Shown piece after piece: positions 53,387 through 61,611 of a stretch of 64,000 nucleotides of DNA. The first letter of the stretch is position 1. Each line of letters begins with the position of its first letter. A program made the position numbers and the translations under genes. Location: NCBI RefSeq assembly GCF_017743995.1, contig NZ_JAGHRB010000002.1, forward strand, positions 124,001-188,000, read 5' to 3'. The notes beneath the pieces were generated by a model. The model was not told the DNA's origin and ran no database searches. It saw only the letters and a program-made list of their open reading frames with translations. This DNA is from Ruegeria sp. R13_0 (lineage in GTDB: Bacteria; Pseudomonadota; Alphaproteobacteria; Rhodobacterales; Rhodobacteraceae).

Positions 53387-54402
53387 TCACAAATACTGTC
53401 GCGGTTTTGCCCGAGGTCACATCTGACCAGCGGGCTGAAATTTTGGCTGCCCCACGCACAACGCAGGCGCATCGTTCGCTGATGGCATCCTTGCCGGCGA
53501 TGAACGCGCTGCAATTGGGGGGCGAGGCCAAAGCGGCCCAACTGCCCGCGCAGATCACCGTCGCCGCCTGGAATGTTGAACGCTGCCTATTTCCCGAAGA
53601 AACCGCCGCGCATCTGGCCCCGATCGCGCCAGATATCGTTCTACTCTCCGAGGTCGATTGCGGCATGGCCCGCACCGCGCAACGCCACACCACCGAAGAG
53701 GTCGCTCGCGCCCTGGGCATGACCTACGCCTTTGGCGTCGAGTTTCACGAGCTTGATTTGGGCGGCCCGACCGAGCGCGCCTTTTGCACCGATGATTTCA
53801 ACACAACCGGCTGGCACGGCAACGCCGTTCTATCCTCGGTCCCGTTTGAGCGCACAGCTTTGATCCGATTGGACGACCACGGCCATTGGTTCACCCCCGA
53901 AAGCGGGGCAGCAGACCCTGAACAACCCCGGGTCGGCGGGCGCATGGCTATTGCCGCCGTTGTGCCAACCGAAAGGGGGCCGATCTGCGTGGTCTCCACG
54001 CATCTGGAAAGCAATTCCGCCGCTGAACACCGGCAAGTTCAGTTCGAACTTCTGCTACGGGAGATTGACGCCTTCGCCCCCGACATTCCCATTCTGATCG
54101 GAGGAGATCTGAACACCGGCAACCACCTTCCTCCCGATTTCGACTGGCGCCGCGAAACCTTGTTCGCACTGGCCGAAGATCAGGGCTATTCGTGGGAGTT
54201 TACGGCCGAGGGCGACACGACCCGCCCCAGTTTGATCACACCGCACCCGGACCGAAAGATGAAACTGGATTGGCTGGCCGGGCGGGGTTTCACGCCCGTA
54301 GACAAGGGCGTGTTGAGTTCAATCTCGGCCACTGGCACACCGCTTTCCGACCACGACTGCGTGTGGACAAAGGCCGATATCTCCGCACTTTCAGACGCAT
54401 AA
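53383..54402 (+). CDS. Endonuclease/exonuclease/phosphatase family protein
   Basis: A 339-residue protein with the EEP metal-dependent phosphoesterase fold: [10 protein letters not shown] (Asn), VLLSEVD (catalytic Glu), [30 protein letters not shown] (Asp and Asn) and the final LSDHDCVW (Asp-His). No signal peptide, so cytoplasmic. The start is the TTG at 53383, overlapping the ugpC stop (TTGA), so it is coupled to the transporter. It sits where ugpQ glycerophosphodiester phosphodiesterase is found in other bacteria and may do an analogous job on the imported compound with a different fold. Confidence 0.85.
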   Translation: MITNTVAVLPEVTSDQRAEILAAPRTTQAHRSLMASLPAMNALQLGGEAKAAQLPAQITVAAWNVERCLFPEETAAHLAPIAPDIVLLSEVDCGMARTAQRHTTEEVARALGMTYAFGVEFHELDLGGPTERAFCTDDFNTTGWHGNAVLSSVPFERTALIRLDDHGHWFTPESGAADPEQPRVGGRMAIAAVVPTERGPICVVSTHLESNSAAEHRQVQFELLLREIDAFAPDIPILIGGDLNTGNHLPPDFDWRRETLFALAEDQGYSWEFTAEGDTTRPSLITPHPDRKMKLDWLAGRGFTPVDKGVLSSISATGTPLSDHDCVWTKADISALSDA

Positions 54403-54608
54403 TCCAATTCCGATCGTAGTCTGACACGCGTCTTCGAGATTTGAAGACATGAGGGGCGCTAAGCCCCCCACCCTCTTGGCGAGAGGTGGGTTATGGCGGA
54501 TGCCTTCAAATGGTTTGCGACAATTCAAGCTGCCCCACTGCGCAGATGTCATACGATTTGAAAAACCGGATTGACGTGGCGCGATGCTTGAGGGAAGCCA
54601 AGGGGGCC

Positions 54609-55349
54609 ATGACACCGCCTGCCCAACACCTCTCTGCCCTTCAAACGCGCTCCGACGGGTTCCTAATGGACTTACGGGCCATGGACATCGGGTCTGTGGC
54701 AGCGACTGCCGTGATCGCGAGGTTTGATCAATCTCGTTTTGAAGATGGCCTTTTCACGACGTTGGACGTCGACCGCCCGAATCGTTTGGACAGGGCCGTT
54801 GAAAAGCGAAAGTCCGAGTATCTGGCAGGCCGTGCCGTAGCCATGGCCGCTTTGGCATCAAATGGGCATGCGTCGACGCAGATCGCCACAGGTCCCAACC
54901 GTGAGCCGATCTGGCCCGCAGGCGTGGCAGGCTCGATCACGCATTCAAAGGGGCGCTGTGCGGCGATTGTCACCGATCAGCCTGACACTTTAGTCGGCAT
55001 CGATATCGAGGACATCGCTGAAGGATCCTCACTGGATGCGATTTTCAAGGTCGCTTTGCAGCCCGAAGAAACCCGGCTGATCCGGGAAAGCGACGCGCAA
55101 GCGTTGACGGCAACGCTTGTATTCTCCGCCAAAGAAACTCTCTACAAGGCCCTGTTCCCGGCGGTAAAACAGTTCTTTGGTTTTGACCATGCCGAACTGC
55201 ACTGCGCGCCCAGTGAAACCGTTCTAAGGCTGCGGTTGACCAAATCTTTGAAGAATACAGTCACGGCAGGGACGGAATTCGACATCGGCTACAAACAACT
55301 GGACCGCAGCGTCATTACCTGGCTCGTCACACCCGCGCCTGCAGACTGA
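54609..55349 (+). CDS. 4'-phosphopantetheinyl transferase superfamily protein (EntD-like)
   Basis: A 246-residue enzyme (from ATG 54609) that activates acyl- or peptidyl-carrier proteins with the CoA phosphopantetheine arm. Visible marks are RKSEYLAGRAVAMAAL, PIWPAGVAGSITHSKG, LVGIDIEDI (metal-binding Asp/Glu) and FSAKETLYKALFP, the standard order of EntD-type enzymes. ATG 54609 has AAGGGGG six bases upstream; GTG 54486 and ATG 54546 are in frame but make an unusual leader. No NRPS or PKS gene is nearby, so its carrier protein is encoded elsewhere. Confidence 0.85.
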   Translation: MTPPAQHLSALQTRSDGFLMDLRAMDIGSVAATAVIARFDQSRFEDGLFTTLDVDRPNRLDRAVEKRKSEYLAGRAVAMAALASNGHASTQIATGPNREPIWPAGVAGSITHSKGRCAAIVTDQPDTLVGIDIEDIAEGSSLDAIFKVALQPEETRLIRESDAQALTATLVFSAKETLYKALFPAVKQFFGFDHAELHCAPSETVLRLRLTKSLKNTVTAGTEFDIGYKQLDRSVITWLVTPAPAD

Positions 55350-55357
55350 GCCTCCGC

Positions 55358-55383
55358 AGCCTGGCTAAGGCTTTGTCTTTTTT
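55358..55383 (+). terminator. Weak Rho-independent terminator after the phosphopantetheinyl transferase gene
   Basis: A 5-bp stem AGCCT / AGGCT with a 5-nt loop, a few bases, then six T. It lies 9 bases after the stop codon. The stem is short, so termination may be partial. Confidence 0.4.
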
Positions 55384-55491
55384 GTTCCTTGTCGCTGGGT
55401 TACACCTACGACACACCGATGTATCGATCCGCTATAGGCAATTGCTCAAGCACCTGCCCATTCCGCCTGAACAAGGCAGACCGCCCTTACA

Positions 55492-56415
55492 TCAAGCTGT
55501 GAATTCCAGCTTCAACCCCGGACGAGGCCATCTGGCCTTGTAGATTATGCCCGTGCTGGAGGCTGTGATCCAGATATCCTGCATGTCCTCACCGCCAAAA
55601 CACATATTGGTCGTGAAGAGGTCGGGAATGGCGACATGTTCGGTTGACCCATCAGGGCTGAACACCGTGATCCCGCCGTTGAAAATCGTCGCCACGCAGA
55701 CCCGGCCATCGGCCTCGACCTTGAGACTGTCGAGCCATTGGTACCCCGGCAAGGTCTGAACCACCTGCCCCGGCATCCCCGGAATCGGGCCGGGCTCGAC
55801 CTGGCCCTTGCCGGTGATCTTCATCGCCCAAAGCCGCCCAAATACCGTGTCCGAGACGTAGACGGTGCCGCCATCCGGCGACAGCCCGACCCCGTTGGGC
55901 ATCGGGATCGTAGCAGCCTTGATCAAGGTCTTGCCGTCGATCGTGGCATAGTACAACCCGCCATAGCGCGTAGATTCCGCGTCCTCGATCCCGGTGTCCG
56001 TGAACCAGAACCCGCCCTCCTTGTCGAAGACCAGATCGTCGGGCGCGATCAGCCGTTTCCCCTCGTAGGAGTCAAACAGCATCGTGACCTCTCCGGTCTC
56101 AAGATCGACCCGATGCACCGACCCACCCTTGTAATGCGGGCGAATGGGGGCGGGAACGGTGATATCGTCGGGTCCGTAGGGCACGAAACTGTAGACACCG
56201 CCATTGTTGCAGACATAGGCAGCGCCATCCGGTCCAATTGCCACGCCATTCGGGCCGCCGGGGATTTCGGCCACCACACTGACGGTGCCATCGACGGACA
56301 AGCGCGCAAGGGTCTGCTCTTTGATATCCACGAACAGGACCGAGCCATCATTCATCGCGACCGGACCTTCGGGAAAGCCCAGCCCGCTGCACATCTCTTG
56401 TAGTTCCAATGCCAT
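55492..56415 (-). CDS. SMP-30/gluconolactonase/LRE family protein
   Basis: A 307-residue six-bladed beta-propeller. Family marks are CSGLGFPEGPVA (metal Glu), PGGPNGVAIGPDG, LIAPDDLVFDKEGGFWFTD, MPNGVGLSPDG and a final SLKVEADGRVCVATI strand. Such enzymes hydrolyse sugar lactones or other esters with a bound divalent metal. ATG 56415 follows a GGGAG/GAGG site, which decides against the in-frame start at 56556. No signal peptide. Monocistronic. Confidence 0.9.
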   Translation of the reverse strand: MALELQEMCSGLGFPEGPVAMNDGSVLFVDIKEQTLARLSVDGTVSVVAEIPGGPNGVAIGPDGAAYVCNNGGVYSFVPYGPDDITVPAPIRPHYKGGSVHRVDLETGEVTMLFDSYEGKRLIAPDDLVFDKEGGFWFTDTGIEDAESTRYGGLYYATIDGKTLIKAATIPMPNGVGLSPDGGTVYVSDTVFGRLWAMKITGKGQVEPGPIPGMPGQVVQTLPGYQWLDSLKVEADGRVCVATIFNGGITVFSPDGSTEHVAIPDLFTTNMCFGGEDMQDIWITASSTGIIYKARWPRPGLKLEFTA

Positions 56416-56635
56416 TGCCTCAACTCCCTGATTGTGCCGTGGCCCCGGCGGGGTCGGCCATTGCGGGCCAAGCCCGTCCTTTTCGCGGCGAACTGTGCTG
56501 ACAAATACAGGTTTTCGCAAGGCTTTTTCCAATTTGCTATGCGGGATGAACCCCAACGGGTCGCAAAACGGCTGGCTTTTCCCAGCCCAATTATCCTAAA
56601 ACCCCTTACAACTAAAAAGCGATGAGGCGCATCGA

Positions 56636-57685
56636 ATGGTATTCAAACTCGTGTCCTGCGATGGCGGGGGGATCAGGGGCTACCTGACCTGCCTGATCCT
56701 GCAAAGCCTGCAGGAAGAGACCGGCGTTCTGGACAAGGCGGACGGGTTCGCCGGCACCTCGACCGGTGGGCTGATCGCCGTGGCGCTGGCGGATGGCCGG
56801 ACGCAGGGCAAGGATATGGGTCAGCTGATTGGCGACCTCGCTGCGCATTACCGCGAGGATGCCGACAAGATTTTCCGCGAAAACGAACACAGCTTCTTGG
56901 ACAAGGCGCTGGATGAAGTGCTGCGGCGGTTCAAACTGGGCGGAGGTCCGGGCATCACCGCCTCGCAATACAATGCCACCGGGCTCGAGGAGATCGGGCG
57001 CAGTCTCGTGGGCGACCGCAAAGTCAATTCTCTGTCGCCGGATCTGGTTCTGGCGGTCAACACCGTGTGCCTACATCGCAGCGACAAGGTGGGGTGGTCG
57101 CCGTTTACCATCACCAACCAGGTGCTGGGCTACGAAAAATGGCTGGATATGAGCGATGTCGGCCTGCTGGATGTCGCCATGGCAAGCTCGGCCGCGCCAT
57201 CCTATTTCCCACCGCATCAGATCATCTCGGACGGGGTGGACTATGGCTATTTCGCCGATGGCGGGGCCTTTGCCAACAATCCGGTGATGAACGGCATCAA
57301 CGTGGCCATCGCGGCTGGTCGCGCCGAAGGGCTGGCGCATATCGAGGCTCTGTCGATCGGCACCGGTCAACAGCCCACGGATATCTCGGAAGAGATGATC
57401 AAGAACCCCGACGATTGGGGCCTGTTGAAGTGGTTCGGGATCACCTCGGGCGCGCCTCGGGGGGCTTTGATCGAACTGCTGCTGACTACATCCGCCGAGA
57501 ACCAGCATTGGATGGCCCATCTTGTGTTGAAAGAGCGGATGGTGCGTCTGAACCCTTCGCTCCCCAAGGTCGTGGGGCTGGCGACACACCGACCTGAATC
57601 CTATGATCTGATGGAGAAGGCATTCTACACCTGCCGGCAAAGTGAATACTGGACCCATGCCAAAGATATGCTGAACAAATGGTAG
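56636..57685 (+). CDS. Patatin-like phospholipase
   Basis: A 349-residue serine hydrolase of the patatin family. Oxyanion loop CDGGGIRGYL (residues 8-17), nucleophile Ser42 in GTSTGG, and Asp208 in YFADGGAFANNP form the Ser-Asp dyad. No signal peptide or membrane anchor, so it acts in the cytoplasm, presumably freeing fatty acids from membrane lipids. It resembles cyclic-nucleotide-activated CapV effectors in general plan, but no CD-NTase is adjacent. A small catalase gene follows 133 bases later on the same strand. Confidence 0.9.
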   Translation: MVFKLVSCDGGGIRGYLTCLILQSLQEETGVLDKADGFAGTSTGGLIAVALADGRTQGKDMGQLIGDLAAHYREDADKIFRENEHSFLDKALDEVLRRFKLGGGPGITASQYNATGLEEIGRSLVGDRKVNSLSPDLVLAVNTVCLHRSDKVGWSPFTITNQVLGYEKWLDMSDVGLLDVAMASSAAPSYFPPHQIISDGVDYGYFADGGAFANNPVMNGINVAIAAGRAEGLAHIEALSIGTGQQPTDISEEMIKNPDDWGLLKWFGITSGAPRGALIELLLTTSAENQHWMAHLVLKERMVRLNPSLPKVVGLATHRPESYDLMEKAFYTCRQSEYWTHAKDMLNKW

Positions 57686-57818
57686 CCGACCTCAGTTTTG
57701 TGTGATCAAACAGTGGCTTCGCTGGGTTTAATGCATTCTTTCTGTTGCCTTTGCCCGACCAGTGTTTATGGTTAACGCCACGTTTTGGGGGTAACTTCAG
57801 TTAACAGGTGGTCAAGTC

Positions 57819-58832
57819 ATGAGCGATCCCGGCCTTGCCGAGAAGCTGGTAAAAGTTCTGCATCGTCCTGACGGTGATCTGGCCATGCGCCCTGTTCACA
57901 CAATCGGGATCAGCGCGACCGGCTATTTCAAGCCCACGCCCATCGCCCGGAATTTCTGCACCGCGGATCACTTCACCAATGAAAAGACGGATGTGATTGT
58001 TCGGTTCTCGAACGGATCTGGCTGCGCTGTGGTGCATGACGGCTGGTCCGATGTCCGGGGGCTGGCGGTTCGGTTTCACCTGTCTGACGGATCCGATACC
58101 GACCTGATCGCGATGAACCTGCCCGAGTTCTTCACCCCGACGCCCGAGACGTTTCTGGATTTCGCCGAAGCCGCCAAGCCCAAGCTCTACACCGGTCAGA
58201 CCCCCTGGCAAAAAATCTGGAGCTACCTTCAACTGATGCTGCCTGAACGCGATCCCTATCCGGGCGAGACGATCAGCCCGGACGAAGGTGCCATCGGGTT
58301 TGCCGACCGGAACGCCTATTCTCAGCTTGGTGTTTTGCAGGCCGCCCAGATCGGCGCGCCGACCAGCTATGCGCGGGCGGCCTATCACGCCTGCCATACC
58401 TTCATCGTGACCGGAGCAGAAGGCGTGCGCCGCTGGGTGCGGTTTTCGTGGCAACCCATCGCAGGCGTGCTGAACACCGACCCGGATGAGACACCGGTGG
58501 ATGACTACCTTCAGGCCGAACTTAGGGAGCGTCTCGCCAAGGAACCTGCGCGTTTCTCGCTGATGATGACAATCGGTGAGGTCGGCGACGATTTCAATAA
58601 CTCCTCGCGCCCCTGGCCACCTCATCGCAAACGGATCATGATGGGCGTTCTCACGCTAAACGCTGTGCCTGAGGACCAGATAGAACAGGCCGAGAAGCTC
58701 AGCTTCAATCCTGGCTTGCTGACCCCCGGGATCGAGGCCTCGGATGATCCGGTGCTGAAAATGCGCATCGACTCGTACAAAATCTCAAGCGCTTGGCGCG
58801 GCGGGTCCCCTTGCCCGTTCTCGAAGGGGTAA
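57819..58832 (+). CDS. Small catalase family haem protein
   Basis: A 337-residue member of the catalase family, shorter than the usual 480-500 residues. The distal histidine is probably His27 (PVHTIGISATGYF), followed by VIVRFSNGSG, DVRGLAVRFH and AMNLPEFFTPT. The C-terminal tyrosine that would ligate haem is Tyr320 (RIDSYKISSAW). The N-terminal arm and C-terminal flavodoxin-like domain of large catalases are absent. Short catalase relatives often act on organic hydroperoxides and not mainly on hydrogen peroxide. It is followed 4 bases later by an unknown gene and then a DyP peroxidase. Confidence 0.87.
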   Translation: MSDPGLAEKLVKVLHRPDGDLAMRPVHTIGISATGYFKPTPIARNFCTADHFTNEKTDVIVRFSNGSGCAVVHDGWSDVRGLAVRFHLSDGSDTDLIAMNLPEFFTPTPETFLDFAEAAKPKLYTGQTPWQKIWSYLQLMLPERDPYPGETISPDEGAIGFADRNAYSQLGVLQAAQIGAPTSYARAAYHACHTFIVTGAEGVRRWVRFSWQPIAGVLNTDPDETPVDDYLQAELRERLAKEPARFSLMMTIGEVGDDFNNSSRPWPPHRKRIMMGVLTLNAVPEDQIEQAEKLSFNPGLLTPGIEASDDPVLKMRIDSYKISSAWRGGSPCPFSKG

Positions 58833-58836
58833 GGCC

Positions 58837-59553
58837 ATGACTCGTCAGAACAGTTGGTTCAATCGCTACGTCAACACCCTGCCGGATCGTGGATGGTTCA
58901 AGTTCCTGTCACGCTACATCGTTGTGCCCTATTGGCATTGGCGCGACCCCAAGCCGAAACTGCCCGGCGGACCGCGCCCCTCGCCGCAACCCAGCGAGAA
59001 CGTGCAGCGCATGATGAACCTGATCATGCCGATGAAAGACCCCTCGCCCGCCGGACGTGCCCATGCCGCGCTAGCCATCGCGCAAAATGTCGAAGAGATC
59101 TTCGCAGGGCTCGACAATGTCGGAACGGTACATTTCGCCCGGTTTTTGCTGATCGACGACAAGATCTGTATGATTTCGGTCTATGACGGCGATTTCAGCA
59201 ACTATATTCGGGATTTCATCACCACCATCGGCAGTGTGTTCAACGACGTCATCTCGCTTGTGGACGGGGCGGAGCACCTGATCCCAACCGAGCACAATGT
59301 TGAAGAGTTCATCGATTGGGTTCACGAACACGACCTGTTTCAGGCCCCCGATTTCCCGACCGACCTGTTCGGCCTTCAGGATGAGGCCAAAGGGTTGCCT
59401 CCGAACCAGCCGCCGCATCGGCTGGAAACCCTTCCGCGTGCGTTTGTTCTGCAACTCTACGCGAACCCTAACCTGTCGCTGGGGGGCGGTTATCGCGCCT
59501 ATCCGGGCGTTTCCGCCGCGCAAGTGCGCCAAAAATTTGGACAAGGCTGGTGA
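58837..59553 (+). CDS. Unknown protein between catalase and DyP genes
   Basis: A 238-residue protein without signal peptide or membrane helix. The N-terminal 60 residues are basic and proline-rich. The middle holds VGTVHFARFLLIDDKICMIS followed by VYDGDFSNYIRDF, which recalls a strand-helix unit of the ferredoxin-like fold seen in DyP-type peroxidases. No haem-ligand motif is visible. Its stop overlaps the GTG start of the DyP gene (GTGA), so the two are made together. A structural or substrate-delivery partner is the best guess. Confidence 0.7.
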   Translation: MTRQNSWFNRYVNTLPDRGWFKFLSRYIVVPYWHWRDPKPKLPGGPRPSPQPSENVQRMMNLIMPMKDPSPAGRAHAALAIAQNVEEIFAGLDNVGTVHFARFLLIDDKICMISVYDGDFSNYIRDFITTIGSVFNDVISLVDGAEHLIPTEHNVEEFIDWVHEHDLFQAPDFPTDLFGLQDEAKGLPPNQPPHRLETLPRAFVLQLYANPNLSLGGGYRAYPGVSAAQVRQKFGQGW

Positions 59554-60947
59554 CTGCAAAACTCGATCTCGCCGACATTCAGGGCAACATCCTGCGCGGT
59601 TATCGCCGCGATCTGGTGCGCCATCTGTTTCTTGAAGTCACCGACCGCGCCGCGGCCCGCCAGTTTCTGGCAACCGCCGTCGATGGCGGCAGTGACACGG
59701 TCCCCGAAATCACCCGAGGGGTGTTGTGGGAGGTCAAACCGCCCTTCTGTTTCAACATCGGCCTCACATATGCCGGGCTGCGCGCCCTTGGCACCGCGCC
59801 CGAGGATCTGAAAACCTTCCCTAGCGAATTCGTGCAGGGCATGACGAAACGCGCGATGAAACTGGGCGATTTCGGCACCAGCGCGCCGGATCACTGGCCT
59901 GCTCCGTTTGATCAACCTGACCGGGTTCACATCATGGCGTCGGTCTATTCCGACGTTCAGGATCACCTCGACCTGGTCGAGGAACAGGTTGGCGCGGCCT
60001 TCACTATTCTGGGCAAACGCGACGGTCGCAATCTGGCCGATAGCAAAGTGTTTTTCGGCTACGTCGACGGCATTTCCCAGCCCCGGTTCGAGCAGGTCTA
60101 TGACCCCGAACAAGCCGGTGTCGACGAACCGATCGACCCGCTGGGCACCGCCCTTCTGGGCTATCCCACACGGCAGGAGGGCGTGGTGTTCCGCGTCCCC
60201 TCGCCCAATGCGCTTGGTTTCAACGGGTCGTTCAATGCGTTCCGAGTTCTGGCGCAGGATGCGGCCGGTTTCGAGACCTATCTGGACAAAGCCGCCGATG
60301 AGTTGATGGATCACCCGGATCGCGACAAACTGGTCGATCCGAATAATCTGGATCGCATCGGGGAAGGTCTGGACATCCACGGCGCGCTGCGCGAAGTCGT
60401 CGCGGCTCAGATGTGCGGGCGCTGGCGCAACGGCGTTCCATACGAGTTGTCACCGGATGCGCAATGGCCCGAGCATGAGGTCTCGCTGACCAATTTTAAC
60501 TACAACGCCCATTCCCGCTGTCCTGCCGGGTCGCATCTGAGACGCGGCAACCCGCGCGGCGGTCGGATCGTGCAACGCATCGCCAATTACACGCGACGTC
60601 TGGTGCGGCGCGGCATGTCCTACGGCCCGGATTTCGACCCTCAAAACCCGGACACCGCCGAACGCGGCCTGCTAGGCAGCTTCATCGGCGCCAATATCGG
60701 TGCGCAGTTCGAAGCGGTAATGTGCGACTGGATCAACCTCGGCCTGCACGACCCGACAATCACTGGGGCCAATGACCCTCTTCTGGGGGCAAACACGCCG
60801 GAAACCAGCTGGTTCGACCTGAGCCTGCCTGATGGCGGCACGATCCGCCTGCACGGCTTTCCCCGTCTGATCCACACGCGCGGTGGCGCGTACACGTTCC
60901 TGCCCAGCCTGACGGCGATCAAATTCCTGTCCGGGTTGACGAACTAG
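59550..60947 (+). CDS. DyP-type dye-decolourising peroxidase
   Basis: A 465-residue haem peroxidase. The family GxxDG motif is GYVDGISQPRF with distal Asp173; proximal His329 lies in CPAGSHLRRGNPR, and the RRGMSYGP segment with a conserved arginine follows. Two ferredoxin-like domains are evident. There is no Tat or Sec signal, so it is cytoplasmic. Length and the split between domains fit the longer C/D-type DyP group more than the short encapsulin-associated type. The start is the GTG at 59550, coupled to the preceding gene. Last gene of the patatin-catalase operon. Confidence 0.92.
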   Translation: MTAKLDLADIQGNILRGYRRDLVRHLFLEVTDRAAARQFLATAVDGGSDTVPEITRGVLWEVKPPFCFNIGLTYAGLRALGTAPEDLKTFPSEFVQGMTKRAMKLGDFGTSAPDHWPAPFDQPDRVHIMASVYSDVQDHLDLVEEQVGAAFTILGKRDGRNLADSKVFFGYVDGISQPRFEQVYDPEQAGVDEPIDPLGTALLGYPTRQEGVVFRVPSPNALGFNGSFNAFRVLAQDAAGFETYLDKAADELMDHPDRDKLVDPNNLDRIGEGLDIHGALREVVAAQMCGRWRNGVPYELSPDAQWPEHEVSLTNFNYNAHSRCPAGSHLRRGNPRGGRIVQRIANYTRRLVRRGMSYGPDFDPQNPDTAERGLLGSFIGANIGAQFEAVMCDWINLGLHDPTITGANDPLLGANTPETSWFDLSLPDGGTIRLHGFPRLIHTRGGAYTFLPSLTAIKFLSGLTN

Positions 60948-60975
60948 GCAAAGCTGATCATCTCGACCAACTCCG

Positions 60976-61611
60976 CTATTCAGGCAGGTTCACGACCCGG
61001 CCCCCTGCGGCCTCGGCATCGGCGATGTCATGCGTCACCAACAAGACCGGTAGCCGCGCTGCGCGGGCTCGGGTAAAGACGAGTTCCCGCATTCTGTCCC
61101 TGAGGCCGACATCGAGGCGCGAGAAAGGCTCATCCAAAAGCAGGGCATCGGGCTCCGCTAAAAGCATCCGCATAAGGGCGACACGGGCGCGCTGACCTCC
61201 GGACAGGGTCTCGGGATCACGGGCTTCAAATCCGTCCAACCCGATCTCGGACAGGGCGGCCTGAATGCGCGCGGCCCGGTCCGGGGTGCGGGGCGGCAGG
61301 CCAAAGCCGACATTCTGACCAACAGACAGGTGCGGGAACAACAGGTGGTCCTGAAATAGGATCCCAACGCGCCGTTTCTGAGGCGGCAGAGCGTTCAAAA
61401 CCCTTCCGTTCAACGTGATGCGCCCTTCAAGACGGAAGGCAGGCGACAAAGTTCCGGTGATTGCTGCTAGTATCGTAGATTTTCCAACCCCGGACGGCCC
61501 CATCAGGCTCAGAACCTCTCTGGGCGCGATGTCAGCTGATAGCTGCACCAGCCCTTTGCCATCGGCGTGAGAGATCGAAAGCTGATCCAGTGAGAGGCCG
61601 TCTTCAATCAT
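60976..61611 (-). CDS. ABC transporter ATP-binding protein, YnjD-like
   Basis: A 211-residue ATPase. Walker A is GPSGVGKSTILAAITG (about residues 33-48), the Q-loop ILFQDHLLFPHLSVGQNV, the signature LSGGQRARVALMRMLL, Walker B ALLLDEPFSRLD and the H-loop VLLVTHDIADA. The ATG at 61611 overlaps the end of the permease gene by 8 bases, favouring it over 61641. Third gene of the ynjBCD-type operon. Confidence 0.9.
   Translation of the reverse strand: MIEDGLSLDQLSISHADGKGLVQLSADIAPREVLSLMGPSGVGKSTILAAITGTLSPAFRLEGRITLNGRVLNALPPQKRRVGILFQDHLLFPHLSVGQNVGFGLPPRTPDRAARIQAALSEIGLDGFEARDPETLSGGQRARVALMRMLLAEPDALLLDEPFSRLDVGLRDRMRELVFTRARAARLPVLLVTHDIADAEAAGGRVVNLPE

Noticed and set aside
54453..54490. 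Two small hairpins (GGGGC/GCCCC and CCCAC..CTCT/AGAG..GTGGG) as a terminator of the ugp operon
   Set aside because: Stable stems but no T-run follows, so a Rho-independent terminator is not supported; they may be incidental or affect the start region of the next gene.
56636..57685. CBASS-type defence (CapV patatin effector)
   Set aside because: The patatin motifs fit CapV, but no CD-NTase, Cap2/Cap3 or HORMA gene is adjacent; the neighbours are haem peroxidases. The class III cyclases at 35-41 kb are a different family and 15 kb away.
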